Source: Microbacterium sp. AG238 (lineage in GTDB: Bacteria > Actinomycetota > Actinomycetes > Actinomycetales > Microbacteriaceae). Taken from it: a stretch of 64,000 bases of DNA. The first letter of the stretch is position 1. Each line of letters begins with the position of its first letter. Under the pieces are notes generated by a model. It made no database searches. It was not told the origin of the DNA and saw nothing but the letters and a program-made list of their open reading frames with translations. This document shows, piece after piece, positions 33,530 through 42,164 of this stretch. The stretch covers positions 2,170,001-2,234,000 of the forward strand of contig NZ_RAQC01000001.1 of the NCBI RefSeq assembly GCF_003610405.1. Direction: 5' to 3'. Both the position numbers and the translations under genes were made by a program.

Positions 33530-34909
33530 GTGACCTTGCCTCCTCTCTCCGCTGAGCAGGAGGCACTGTTCCGCCGCATCGAGTCGACCCGCGACCACGT
33601 CTTCGTCACCGGTCGGGCCGGTACCGGCAAGTCGACTCTGCTGCAGCACCTGGCGTGGAACACCGACAAGCAGATCGCCATCTGCGCGCCGACCGGAGTC
33701 GCCGCCCTCAACGTCGAGGGGCAGACGATCCACTCGCTGTTCCGCCTGCCGATCGGTCTGGTCGCCGACAGCGAACTCGAGCAGTCCGAGCCGACGCGCC
33801 GCATCCTCAATGCGATCGACACGCTCGTCATCGACGAGATCTCGATGGTCAACGCCGACGTGATGGATGCGATCGACCGGTCGCTGCGGCAGGCGCGTCG
33901 GAGGCGTTCGGAGGCGTTCGGCGGCGTGCAGATCGTCATGTTCGGCGACCCGTATCAGCTCTCGCCGGTGCCGCCGCGCGGTGATGAGCTCAAGTACATC
34001 CGCGATCACTACCGCTCGTTCTGGTTCTTCGACGCGCAGGTGTGGGCGGGGCCGAAGGCGGATGCCGGTGCGATCCGCTCGGACGGGCTGCTCGATCTTG
34101 GACGGGTGGGGGCCCCGCTGCACATCGCCGAGCTCGGCGAGATCCACCGTCAAGCAGACCCGGGGTTCAAGGAGATGCTCAACGCCGTCCGCTACGGCGT
34201 CGTCACGGCCGACATCGCGGCGGCCCTCAACGCCGCGGGCGCCCGCACGCCGCCCCCTCCCACCGGCGATGAGCCGCCCGTGATCACGCTCGCGACCCGC
34301 AACGACGCCGTCAACCGCATCAATCAGCGTCATCTCGATGCGCTCACCGGACCGGTGCAGACGGCGAAGGCCGACGTGAGCGGCGACTTCGGGCGGGGCG
34401 AGACGTCCTATCCGGCCGACCCCGAGCTGCAGCTCAAGGTCGGCGCTCAGGTGATGTTCCTCCGCAACGACGTCGCCGGCTACGCCGGTGACGGCCCGCG
34501 CTGGGTCAACGGCTCGATCGGAACCGTCACCCGCATCGCGGGGTCGTCGGTGCGTGTCGAACTCGACGGCGAGGAACACGATGTCGAGCCGGCGGTCTGG
34601 GAGCGGTTCCGCTACGCCTACGACCCGGGCTCGCGCAAGCTGACCCGCGAGATCGTCGCGGAGTTCACGCAGTTCCCGCTGCGGCTGGCGTGGGCGGTGA
34701 CGATCCACAAGTCGCAGGGCAAGACGTACGACCGGGCGGTCGTCGACCTCGGGTCGGGCGCCTTCGCGCCCGGACAGACCTACGTCGCTCTCTCGCGCCT
34801 GACCTCGCTCGAGGGCCTCTATCTGTCGCGGCCGCTCCGGCCCAGCGACATCCTGGTCGACCACGACGTGCGCCGTTTCATGGCCGCCGTCCGCGCCGCC
34901 GGCATGTGA
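33530..34909 (+). CDS. PIF1-like / UvrD-type SF1 helicase
   Basis: 459 residues from the GTG at 33530. Motifs: Walker A GRAGTGKST (about 24-32), motif Ib-like CAPTGVAALNVEGQTIHSLF, Walker B DTLVIDEISMV, motif III MFGDPYQLSPVPPRG and the C-terminal UvrD_C-like end (LAWAVTIHKSQGKTYDRAVV; QTYVALSRLTSLEGLYL). PIF1-type helicases unwind DNA 5'-3' and act on structured DNA. Longer in-frame reading to the left is rejected because it runs antisense through the neighbour. Confidence 0.9.
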   Translation: MTLPPLSAEQEALFRRIESTRDHVFVTGRAGTGKSTLLQHLAWNTDKQIAICAPTGVAALNVEGQTIHSLFRLPIGLVADSELEQSEPTRRILNAIDTLVIDEISMVNADVMDAIDRSLRQARRRRSEAFGGVQIVMFGDPYQLSPVPPRGDELKYIRDHYRSFWFFDAQVWAGPKADAGAIRSDGLLDLGRVGAPLHIAELGEIHRQADPGFKEMLNAVRYGVVTADIAAALNAAGARTPPPPTGDEPPVITLATRNDAVNRINQRHLDALTGPVQTAKADVSGDFGRGETSYPADPELQLKVGAQVMFLRNDVAGYAGDGPRWVNGSIGTVTRIAGSSVRVELDGEEHDVEPAVWERFRYAYDPGSRKLTREIVAEFTQFPLRLAWAVTIHKSQGKTYDRAVVDLGSGAFAPGQTYVALSRLTSLEGLYLSRPLRPSDILVDHDVRRFMAAVRAAGM

Positions 34910-34933
34910 CCGGAGGCCGGCCGCGTGACGCGG

Positions 34934-35599
34934 TCAGGCGACGACGGATGCCGCGCGCGCGGCCTTCGCCGCGGCGAGATCGGTGAACAGGTCGGTGTTG
35001 AACTGGTAGGCGACGAGCACCTCGTCGATCACCCGCTGCTGCTCGGCCTCGTCCCAGGGGGCGGCGTCGAGCTGCTCCCGGTAGCGCTCCTTGAATGCGG
35101 CCGGGTCGGCGATGTCACCGAAGATGTAGAACCCGATGCCGTTCGTCTCGAACCCGAACTGGCGCGCCATGAGCTTGCCGATGAACAGGCCGCCCGAGAG
35201 GTCGCCGAGGTACCGGGTGTAGTGGTGCGCGACGAACCCGCCGGCCCAGGTCGCCCCGACCTCGTTGATGCGGGCGACGTAGCGCTCCGTCGTCGGCAGG
35301 GGGGTGATCCGCTCGCGCCAGTCGGAGCCGATCAGGAAGTCGAGGTCGGCCTCGAGTGCGGGCAACCGGGTGAGCTTGTCGCTGATGAAGGTCGCGGCGA
35401 TCGGGTCGGCGGCCATGCGCGAGGCTGCGGTTTCGAGCGCCGCGTAGATGAACCAGTGCTGCGCGACCAGCGCGACGTAGTCGTCACGCGTGCCCTTGCC
35501 CCGCATGAGGTCGGACATGAACCCGGCGCCTTCGCTGCCGGAGTGCGCGGAGCTGGAGCGCTCACGGAGAGCGGTCGAGAACGGGATCGGTTCGAGCAT
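34934..35599 (-). CDS. Heme oxygenase (HmuO/HO-1 family)
   Basis: 221 residues. Degrades heme to biliverdin, CO and iron in the cytoplasm. The proximal His lies in SSSAHSGSEGAGFMSDLMRG; the distal helix is THHY-like: HHYTRYLGDLSGGLFIGKLM with the Gly-rich GDLSGG motif. Length is normal. An IdeR/DtxR-type box lies 17 bases before the ATG, so it should be induced on iron starvation. The DUF2470 gene lies upstream on the same strand. Confidence 0.95.
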   Translation of the reverse strand: MLEPIPFSTALRERSSSAHSGSEGAGFMSDLMRGKGTRDDYVALVAQHWFIYAALETAASRMAADPIAATFISDKLTRLPALEADLDFLIGSDWRERITPLPTTERYVARINEVGATWAGGFVAHHYTRYLGDLSGGLFIGKLMARQFGFETNGIGFYIFGDIADPAAFKERYREQLDAAPWDEAEQQRVIDEVLVAYQFNTDLFTDLAAAKAARAASVVA

Positions 35600-35615
35600 G
35601 GCCCGACGATAGCAC

Positions 35616-35634
35616 TTAGGTACAGCTAACCTGA
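35616..35634 (-). promoter_or_regulatory. DtxR/IdeR-type iron box before heme oxygenase
   Basis: TTAGGTACAGCTAACCTGA (given on the plus strand) keeps the two arms TTAGGT and ACCT of the DtxR consensus TTAGGTTAGGCTAACCTAA, with 15 of 19 positions equal. It lies between the DUF2470 stop and the heme oxygenase start. Iron-loaded IdeR/DtxR would repress the gene. Confidence 0.8.
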
Positions 35635-35668
35635 AGGTTTTCGCGACCTCTTAACGAATCCGTAACGC

Positions 35669-35977
35669 TCAGTCGTGCGGGCGCGGCTCGACGCCGAGCC
35701 GCTCGCATGCGGCGTCGTAGAGCGCGACGATCTCGCGACGGACCTCGCGGCGCTCGGTGATGGGGCCGCCGGGCCAGGCAACGCGGAGGTCGCGGATGCC
35801 GCCGTCCGCGCGCGTCGCCTGCCAATCGCCGCCGTCGCCGTCGAAGTGCGTCATCGTCGCCGACGCGGCATCCGGTTCGCCGAACGCGCGCGCGATGAGC
35901 AGGTTGTCGTCGCGGTGGTCGTCGTTCATGTGACCGAGCACGCCGGAGATGGCGTCGGCGTCGAAAGCGTGTGTCAT
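35669..35977 (-). CDS. DUF2470 protein, heme/iron-linked
   Basis: 102 residues beginning MTHAFDADAISGVLGHMNDD, HRDDNLLIARAFGEPDA. The HMNxDHxD pattern is characteristic of the DUF2470/heme-iron utilisation (HugZ C-terminal) domain, which may bind or handle heme. It lies on the same strand and 69 bases before heme oxygenase; the iron box between them could control heme oxygenase alone. Stand-alone copies next to heme genes are known. Confidence 0.85.
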   Translation of the reverse strand: MTHAFDADAISGVLGHMNDDHRDDNLLIARAFGEPDAASATMTHFDGDGGDWQATRADGGIRDLRVAWPGGPITERREVRREIVALYDAACERLGVEPRPHD

Positions 35978-36055
35978 GCGTCCACCCTAGGTTCGCGGTA
36001 TCCACAGGAGCGGTGTGATTCACTGGAGGCATACATCTCGGGGGGTGGCTCAGGA

Positions 36056-37303
36056 ATGCGTGCGACTCGACGCCGTCGGAGCGCGGGGATCGCCGTTGCG
36101 GTCGCTCTCGCACTCGGTCTATCGGCGTGCGCGCCCGCGAACATCGACACCGTCGCAGCGCCCCCGCAGGTCGAGGGCGACCTCGGCGGCGACACGCAGG
36201 CGCAGCTCGTCGCGGCGGTCGAACGCGCGATGGCGATGACCGGGTCGGCGGGCGCGATCGCCGGCGTATGGGTGCCCTGGTCGGGCGAGTGGGTACAGGG
36301 CTTCGGCACGAATCCCGACGGAACCGAGGTCAGCGCCGACGACTCCTTCAAGGCGGGGCCGGTCACTCGAGCGATGACGTGCGACGTGTTGTACGGCATG
36401 GCCGCAGACGGCACCGTCGAGCTCGACGACCCCGTGACGGAGTGGATCGTCGGGTTCCCCGCGACCCCCGTGGTCACGCTCGAGCAGCTGTGCGACAGCA
36501 CGTCCGGGCTCGGGTCGTACCAGCCGCAGCTTCAGGGCCGGTGGGAGGCCAACCCGGCGCGCCCGTGGGCGCCGCACGAGCTTCTCGCCTATGGCTTGGC
36601 GGCCTCGGGGCCGACGGGCGGGACGTCTTTCGTGAACTCCGATGCCGGATATGTCCTCCTCGGCATGGCTCTCGAACGGGCCGCCAACAGCACTGCTGCC
36701 GAGCTCTTCCAGCGCTACGTCTTCGAGCCGCTCGGCATGCGGACATCGTCGCTGCCCTCCCGCACCGCCGATGTGGGCCTGCATGGCACGCAATCCGTGC
36801 TGACGCCCGAGGGCGCGGCCGATTGCGCGACGGCGGCCGACCTCACCGCGCTGTCGCCGACGGCGGGGTTCACGTCGTCGGGTGTCGTGACGACGGCCGG
36901 CGACCTCGGCCGTTACGCCCGTGCGCTCGCCACGGGGCTGCGTCCCTTCGATGACGAGCAGCGATTCGGTGCTCCGATCCCGGTGGCCGAGGGCGTGCCG
37001 ACCTGGTACACCGTCGACGGCGGCGCCTACCAGGCGGGAACCCTGATCGGCCAGTACGGATCGATCCCCGGATATCAGACCGTGGCCTTCGCCGACCGCG
37101 AGACGGGTCTCACCGTCGTCGCCGTGCTGAACAACTCCCGCGCCTCCGCTGAGGCGATCCGGGTGCTCGGGTGGCAGCTGGCTGCGATCGCCTCGAAGGC
37201 TCCCGCCGCCTCGGGCGAGACCGCCCCGCCCTCGGGCCTGCCCTGGACGGCGGAGCAGCTGGACGGCGATCTCGCGTCGGTCGCGATCTGCCCGCTTCCC
37301 TGA
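36056..37303 (+). CDS. Serine beta-lactamase-like lipoprotein, catalytically degenerate
   Basis: 415 residues. Lipobox LGLSAC (Cys25) marks a lipoprotein. The rest has the fold of class C beta-lactamase / D-peptidase-like proteins: RTSSLPSRTADVGLHG, NSDAGYVLLGMALERA, LIGQYGSIPGYQTVAF. The active-site SxxK block, normally G-S-V-T-K, reads AGPVTRAMTCDVL, so both the Ser and the Lys are replaced (Pro and Arg). The YxN block reads FVN. The protein probably binds rather than cleaves a ligand. Start at ATG 36056. Confidence 0.82.
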   Translation: MRATRRRRSAGIAVAVALALGLSACAPANIDTVAAPPQVEGDLGGDTQAQLVAAVERAMAMTGSAGAIAGVWVPWSGEWVQGFGTNPDGTEVSADDSFKAGPVTRAMTCDVLYGMAADGTVELDDPVTEWIVGFPATPVVTLEQLCDSTSGLGSYQPQLQGRWEANPARPWAPHELLAYGLAASGPTGGTSFVNSDAGYVLLGMALERAANSTAAELFQRYVFEPLGMRTSSLPSRTADVGLHGTQSVLTPEGAADCATAADLTALSPTAGFTSSGVVTTAGDLGRYARALATGLRPFDDEQRFGAPIPVAEGVPTWYTVDGGAYQAGTLIGQYGSIPGYQTVAFADRETGLTVVAVLNNSRASAEAIRVLGWQLAAIASKAPAASGETAPPSGLPWTAEQLDGDLASVAICPLP

Positions 37304-37304
37304 C

Positions 37305-37328
37305 CTCGCTCGCTCGCTCGCTCGCTCG
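37305..37328. repeat. CTCG tetranucleotide repeat, six units
   Basis: Six perfect CTCG units directly after the stop codon of the serine-hydrolase-like gene. Simple repeats like this can slip; here it is outside a coding region. The surrounding 314-base gap (37304-37617) otherwise holds the operators of the next operon and no gene. Confidence 0.8.
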
Positions 37329-37472
37329 CGCGGCCTCGACGAACGTCGGAGGATGTCGCGAACGTCGGGGCGATGACGCGCAGGCATCCGATGTAGCCGT
37401 CATTCTCCGAGTCTCGTGCGCCGAGGCCGCCGCTCGCTGTGTTTCGCGGATGTGAAGAATCGGCCGCGTCGC

Positions 37473-37488
37473 GTGACGATCGTGTCAC
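37473..37488. promoter_or_regulatory. GTGAC-N6-GTCAC inverted repeat upstream of the peptide operon
   Basis: A 5+5 base palindrome 130 bases upstream of the transporter operon start. It resembles the shape, but not the exact spacing, of CRP/GlxR sites (TGTGA-N6-TCACA). It may contribute to carbon catabolite control. Weak evidence. Confidence 0.25.
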
Positions 37489-37537
37489 AGGGCCCGCACG
37501 ACACCGCTCCACTCGGTAGAACGGATGCAGCGTGATC

Positions 37538-37556
37538 GTGCAATTGCACATTGCAC
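37538..37556. promoter_or_regulatory. Putative GntR operator before the dpp genes
   Basis: GTGCAATTGCAC (37538-37549) is a perfect 12-bp palindrome, followed at once by a further half site ATTGCAC (37550-37556). It lies 69 bases before the binding-protein start. The only similar sequence in the window is TTGCAATTGCAC before the deaminase gene (48495), in the same operon set. A GntR-family regulator gene lies inside the operon, so it is the natural candidate to bind both. Confidence 0.7.
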
Positions 37557-37617
37557 CGTGATGTTGTTTCATGGACAGCACTCGACGCAATGGAGCAGAG
37601 AAAGGGAAGGTCCACCG

Positions 37618-39312
37618 ATGACCACCACCAGGAGATTCGCCGGCATCCTCGCCGCCGGAACGGCCATGGCACTCGCCCTCACGGCGTGCGCCGGCGGCGG
37701 CGGCTCGCCGCAGCAGACCGGCAGCGACGGCACACCCCAGTCCGGCGGAACCGTCCACATGCTCCAGAACGCCGACTTCTCGTACCTCGACCCCGCCCGC
37801 GGGTGGGACGGCGGCGTGAACGCGTTCTACCGGCTGCTCTACCGCGGGCTCACCATGCAGGCGGCCGGCGACTCCGCCGACCCCAACGCGATCGTGCCCG
37901 ACCTCGCGACGGGTCTCGGCGAGGTCTCCGATGACGGACTCACCTGGACCTACACGCTCAAAGACGACCTCTTCTTCGACAACGGCGACCCCATCACCTC
38001 CGCCGAGATGGAGTTCGGCATCTCCCGCGCGTGGGATCCGCAGATCGGCATCGGCTCGCCCTACCTCAAGTCCGTCATCGACGCGCCCGCCGACTACCAG
38101 GGCCCGTACGTCTCGGGCGACCTCCCCACGATCGAGACCCCCGACGAGAAGACGATCGTCTTCCACCTCAAGGCACCCTTCCCCGAGTTCGACAACGTCC
38201 TCGCCCAGCCCAACGCGGTCCCCTTCCCGATCGGATCCGGCGGCGGTGACGAGTTCATCAACGACGTCATCGCGTCGGGGCCGTACACGCTCGACGCCTA
38301 CACCCCCGGCAGCACCATCAAGCTCGTGCGCAACGAGCACTGGGAGCCCGAGACCGACGACGTGCGCAAGGCCTACCCCGATCAGTGGCAGTTCGACATC
38401 GGCATCGACGGCGCGACGATCGACGAGCGCATGATCGCCGGTCAGGGCGCCGACCAGAACGCGATCGCGGGAAAGATCGCGGGGGCCACGCTGCCCCGGA
38501 TCCAGACACCGCAGCTGCAGGAGCGTGCCATCACGGCCCCCGCCTACTGCACGACCTACATGTCGCTGAACACGTCGAAGCCGCCGTTCGACGACGTGCG
38601 CGTGCGTCAGGCCGTCAACTGGGCGCTCGACCGTGCCAGCATCCAGAACGCCTCCGGCGGCAACCAGCTGGCGGATGTCGCCACGACGATCATCCCGCCG
38701 GCTGTCAGCGGACACCTCGACTACGACCTCTACCCGTCCGACGGCAACACCGGCGATGTCGACGAGGCTCAGGCGCTGCTCGCGGAGGCCGGACTCGGCG
38801 ACGGGTTCGAGTTCACCCTCGACATCCGCTCGAACCCCGTCGCCCAGGCGCAGGCCGAAGCCGTGCAGCAGGGTCTCGAGCGCATCGGGGCCGACGTGAA
38901 GCTCAACGTCATCGACACCTCGATCTACTACGAGACCATCGCCACCCCGTCGCAGCAGAACAACGCCGCGATCACCGGCTGGTGCCCCGACTGGGCCTCG
39001 AGCGCGAGCACCTTCATCCCGCCGCTTTTCGACGGTGCTGCCATCACCGAGAAGGGCAACCAGAACCTCGCCCAGCTCGACGACCCCGCCGTCAACGAGC
39101 GGATCGCCGAGATCCGCGCGATGACCGACGTCGACGCGGCCAACGAGGCATGGGGTGAGCTCGACAAGCAGATCATGGAACTCGCGCCGATCGCGCCGAT
39201 GGTCTTCGAGAACGGCATCTTCCTGCCGGGGTCGAACATCGCCGGCTACATCCCCAACACCAACATGACCGACCTCACGATCGTCGGTCTGAAGGACCCC
39301 TCGAAGGGCTGA
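37618..39312 (+). CDS. Oligopeptide-type ABC transporter substrate-binding lipoprotein
   Basis: 564 residues. Lipobox ALALTAC (Cys24), then an SBP_bac_5 (OppA/DppA-like) protein: GGTVHMLQNADFSYLDPARG, LTWTYTLKDDLFFDNGDPIT, GPYTLDAYTPGSTIKLVRNE HW, WALDRASIQNASGG. This family binds peptides, nickel or sugars and delivers them to the permease. Genes of permeases and ATPases follow immediately, then proline peptidases and hydroxyproline enzymes, which suggests Pro/Hyp-rich peptides or glycopeptides as ligand (inference). ATG at 37618 with a purine-rich AAGGGAAGG upstream. Confidence 0.92.
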   Translation: MTTTRRFAGILAAGTAMALALTACAGGGGSPQQTGSDGTPQSGGTVHMLQNADFSYLDPARGWDGGVNAFYRLLYRGLTMQAAGDSADPNAIVPDLATGLGEVSDDGLTWTYTLKDDLFFDNGDPITSAEMEFGISRAWDPQIGIGSPYLKSVIDAPADYQGPYVSGDLPTIETPDEKTIVFHLKAPFPEFDNVLAQPNAVPFPIGSGGGDEFINDVIASGPYTLDAYTPGSTIKLVRNEHWEPETDDVRKAYPDQWQFDIGIDGATIDERMIAGQGADQNAIAGKIAGATLPRIQTPQLQERAITAPAYCTTYMSLNTSKPPFDDVRVRQAVNWALDRASIQNASGGNQLADVATTIIPPAVSGHLDYDLYPSDGNTGDVDEAQALLAEAGLGDGFEFTLDIRSNPVAQAQAEAVQQGLERIGADVKLNVIDTSIYYETIATPSQQNNAAITGWCPDWASSASTFIPPLFDGAAITEKGNQNLAQLDDPAVNERIAEIRAMTDVDAANEAWGELDKQIMELAPIAPMVFENGIFLPGSNIAGYIPNTNMTDLTIVGLKDPSKG

Positions 39313-39313
39313 C

Positions 39314-40288
39314 ATGACCTTCAGCTCGGCCCCCCTCGAGGTCGAGGCCACGCCGGGCGGTGATTCCACTCTCGACGAGACAGTGGAATCCCGTCCGGCG
39401 TCCGGCCGGAAACTCCTCAGAGGCTTCCTCGCCGATGTGCCCGCGATGCTGTCGCTGGCCTACATCGTGCTCGTGCTGCTCATGGCGGTGTTCGCGCCGC
39501 TCATCGTGCAGATCAGCGGCTGGTCGCCGTACCAGTTCGACCAGAGCGCCATCGACCCGAACATGGGTGCGATCCCGATCGGTCCGCTCGGCGGCATCAG
39601 CGCCGAGCACTGGTTCGGCGTCGAGCCCGGCAACGGACGCGACATCTTCGCCCGCATCGTCTACGGCGCCCAGGTGTCGATGACCGTCGCCCTCTCGGCG
39701 ACGCTGCTGACCACCGTGCTCGGTGTCGTGCTCGGGATGCTCGCGGGCTACCTCGGCGGCTGGATCGACACGGTCATCTCGCGGGTCATGGAGTTCCTCA
39801 TGGCTTTCCCCGCCCTCATCTTCATGATCGCGATCCTGTCGGCGCTGCCGGCGGACAACCGCGTGCTGCTGCTGGTCGTCGTGATCTCGTTGTTCGGCTG
39901 GCCCTACCTCGCGCGCATCGTGCGGTCGCAGACGCTCTCGCTGAAGGAGCGGGAGTTCGTCGAGTCCGCCCGCGCATCGGGGGCCTCGAGCGTGCAGATC
40001 ATCTTCCGCGAGATCCTGCCGAACCTCTCATCGACCATCATCGTGATGGCGACACTCGCCGTTCCCGGCTACGTCGGCACCGAGGCGGGACTGTCGTTCC
40101 TGGGTGTCGGCGTCGTGCCTCCCACCCCCAGCTGGGGCCAGATGATCGCTTCGGCGGCGCCCTGGTATGCGGTCGACCCGATGTACTTCCTCATCCCGGG
40201 CGCCTTCCTCTTCCTCCTGGTGCTCTCGTTCACGACCCTCGGCGACCGCATCCGCGCGCTCGTCGGCAGCGCGGAGGTGCGCGCGTGA
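39314..40288 (+). CDS. Peptide ABC transporter permease (DppC type)
   Basis: 324 residues, six membrane segments, with the EAA loop SARASGASSVQIIFREILPN. The N-terminal 35 residues are cytosolic; an OppC-type N-terminal membrane segment follows. Starts two bases after the binding-protein stop and overlaps the next permease by four bases. Confidence 0.92.
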   Translation: MTFSSAPLEVEATPGGDSTLDETVESRPASGRKLLRGFLADVPAMLSLAYIVLVLLMAVFAPLIVQISGWSPYQFDQSAIDPNMGAIPIGPLGGISAEHWFGVEPGNGRDIFARIVYGAQVSMTVALSATLLTTVLGVVLGMLAGYLGGWIDTVISRVMEFLMAFPALIFMIAILSALPADNRVLLLVVVISLFGWPYLARIVRSQTLSLKEREFVESARASGASSVQIIFREILPNLSSTIIVMATLAVPGYVGTEAGLSFLGVGVVPPTPSWGQMIASAAPWYAVDPMYFLIPGAFLFLLVLSFTTLGDRIRALVGSAEVRA

Positions 40289-41283
40289 CCCGTTTCGTCC
40301 TCTCGCGTGCGACCGGCATGGTCGTCGTGCTGTTCCTCGTGACGCTGTTCACGTTCGTGATCTTCTTCGTGCTCTCGCCCGACCCGGCCGTGCAGATCTG
40401 CGGCAAGAACTGCACACCCGAGCGCATCGACCAGATCCGCGCGAACCTCGGCCTCGATCAGCCCTTCCTCACGCAGTTCTTCACGTACCTCTCGGGCCTG
40501 TTCGTCGGCCGCGAGTACGAGATCGCGGGGGCGACCGTCGTGTGCGGCGCACCGTGCCTCGGCTACTCCTTCCAGACGGGACAGCTCGTCGGAGACATGA
40601 TCGTGCAGCGCCTGCCGATCTCGGCGACGATCGCGATCGGTGCCGCGGTGCTCTGGCTCGTGGGCGGTGTGGTCGGCGGTGTCCTCAGCGCGGTGCGGGA
40701 GGGGCGGTTCACCGATCGGTTCATCGCCGGGCTGACGCTCGGGTCGATGTCGATCCCGAACTACGTGCTCGCCCTCGCGCTGCAGTTCGTCCTCGTCGTC
40801 TCGCTCGCGTGGCTGCCGTTCCCGCAGGCCGTGCCCTTCGCCGACGACCCGGTGCAGTGGTTCCTGAACTTCCTCATGCCGTGGATCGTCCTGGCGGTCG
40901 GGTACGCCGCCGTCTACACGCGCCTGACGCGGGCGAACGTCATCGACACCCTGCAGGAGAACTTCGTGCGCACGGCGCACGCGAAGGGCTTGCGTCCGAG
41001 CCTGGTGTGGCGTCGCCACGCGCTGCGCCCGGCGCTGACCCCGATCGTGACGATCTTCGGGATGGATGTCGCGGGGCTCCTGGGTGGCGCCGTGATCACC
41101 GAGACCGTGTTCGGCATCAACGGGGTGGGAAAGCTGACGGCCGACTCGATCTCGTCGAACGACCAGCCGGTCATCATGGCGGTGACGCTGCTGTCGGCCT
41201 TCTTCGTCATCGTCGGAAACCTCGTCGTCGACCTGCTCTACGCGGCGATCGACCCGCGCGTGCGGACGGCGGCGAAAGCATGA
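40285..41283 (+). CDS. Peptide ABC transporter permease (DppB type)
   Basis: 332 residues, six membrane segments. EAA loop: RTAHAKGLRPSLVWRRHALR. N-terminal MTRFVLSRATGMVVVLFLVT is DppB-like. A Cys-containing outer loop (VQICGKNCTPERI, VVCGAPCLGY) is longer than usual and might form disulfides. GTG start with GTGA overlap. Confidence 0.92.
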   Translation: MTRFVLSRATGMVVVLFLVTLFTFVIFFVLSPDPAVQICGKNCTPERIDQIRANLGLDQPFLTQFFTYLSGLFVGREYEIAGATVVCGAPCLGYSFQTGQLVGDMIVQRLPISATIAIGAAVLWLVGGVVGGVLSAVREGRFTDRFIAGLTLGSMSIPNYVLALALQFVLVVSLAWLPFPQAVPFADDPVQWFLNFLMPWIVLAVGYAAVYTRLTRANVIDTLQENFVRTAHAKGLRPSLVWRRHALRPALTPIVTIFGMDVAGLLGGAVITETVFGINGVGKLTADSISSNDQPVIMAVTLLSAFFVIVGNLVVDLLYAAIDPRVRTAAKA

Positions 41284-42164
41284 GCGGCGAAAGGATGCCG
41301 ATGACGGACGACCTCCTGCGGGTCGACGACCTGACCGTGCAGTTCCGCACCGCCGGCGGCGCCGTCCGCGTCGTCGACGGCCTGAGCTTCTCGGTGCCGC
41401 GAGGCGGTGCCCTCGGCATCGTCGGCGAGTCGGGGTCGGGCAAGTCGATGACGAGCCTCGCGATCATGGGGCTGCTGCCCAAGGGCGGCACGGCCACCGG
41501 CACGGTCGACTTCGACGGCCGCGATCTGCTCACCCTTCCCGCACGGGAGATGCGTCAGGTCCGCGGCGATCGCATCGCGATGATCTTCCAGGATCCCCTG
41601 TCGTCGCTGAACCCGTATTACACCGTGGGCACGCAGATCGCCGAGGCGTATCGGTCGCACCGGTCGGGCGTCTCTCGGCGCGAGGCGCGACGGGTGGCGA
41701 TCGAGGCGATGGAGCGCGTGCACATCCGGGATGCCGCGAAGCGCGTCGACCATTACCCGCACCAGTTCTCGGGCGGGATGCGGCAGCGCATCATGATCGC
41801 CATGGCGCTGAGCATGGAGCCCGAGCTGATCATCGCCGACGAGCCGACCACGGCCCTCGACGTCACGGTGCAGGCGCAGATCCTCGACCTGCTGGCCGAG
41901 ATCCGCCGCGACACGGGTGCGGGCCTCATCCTCATCACGCACGATCTCGCGGTCGTGAGCGAAGTGACCGAGCAGATCGTCGTCATGCGAGCCGGTCGCA
42001 TGATCGAGCGGGGCAGCGTCGAAGGGGTCTTCAGCGACCCCCAGGAGGAGTACACGCGGCGGCTGCTCGACGCGGTGCCCCGCATCGACGACGCGATCGG
42101 CGAGCTGCGCACGACCGACATCGCGATCGTGCCGGAGAGCGAGATCGAGGAGGAGAGGGCATGA
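41280..42164 (+). CDS. Peptide ABC transporter ATPase (DppD type)
   Basis: 294 residues. Walker A GESGSGKSMT, signature FSGGMRQRIMIAMAL, Walker B LIIADEPTTALDVTVQ, His switch LITHDLAVV. The end shows the oligopeptide-transporter C-terminal part (DPQEEYTRRLLDAVPRIDDA). I list the ATG overlapping the upstream stop; an ATG at 41301 with AAAGG in front of it is also possible. Confidence 0.93.
   Translation: MSGERMPMTDDLLRVDDLTVQFRTAGGAVRVVDGLSFSVPRGGALGIVGESGSGKSMTSLAIMGLLPKGGTATGTVDFDGRDLLTLPAREMRQVRGDRIAMIFQDPLSSLNPYYTVGTQIAEAYRSHRSGVSRREARRVAIEAMERVHIRDAAKRVDHYPHQFSGGMRQRIMIAMALSMEPELIIADEPTTALDVTVQAQILDLLAEIRRDTGAGLILITHDLAVVSEVTEQIVVMRAGRMIERGSVEGVFSDPQEEYTRRLLDAVPRIDDAIGELRTTDIAIVPESEIEEERA

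Noticed and set aside
36056..37303. Beta-lactam resistance enzyme
   Set aside because: The fold is right, but the catalytic Ser and Lys are replaced, so hydrolysis of beta-lactams is not expected.
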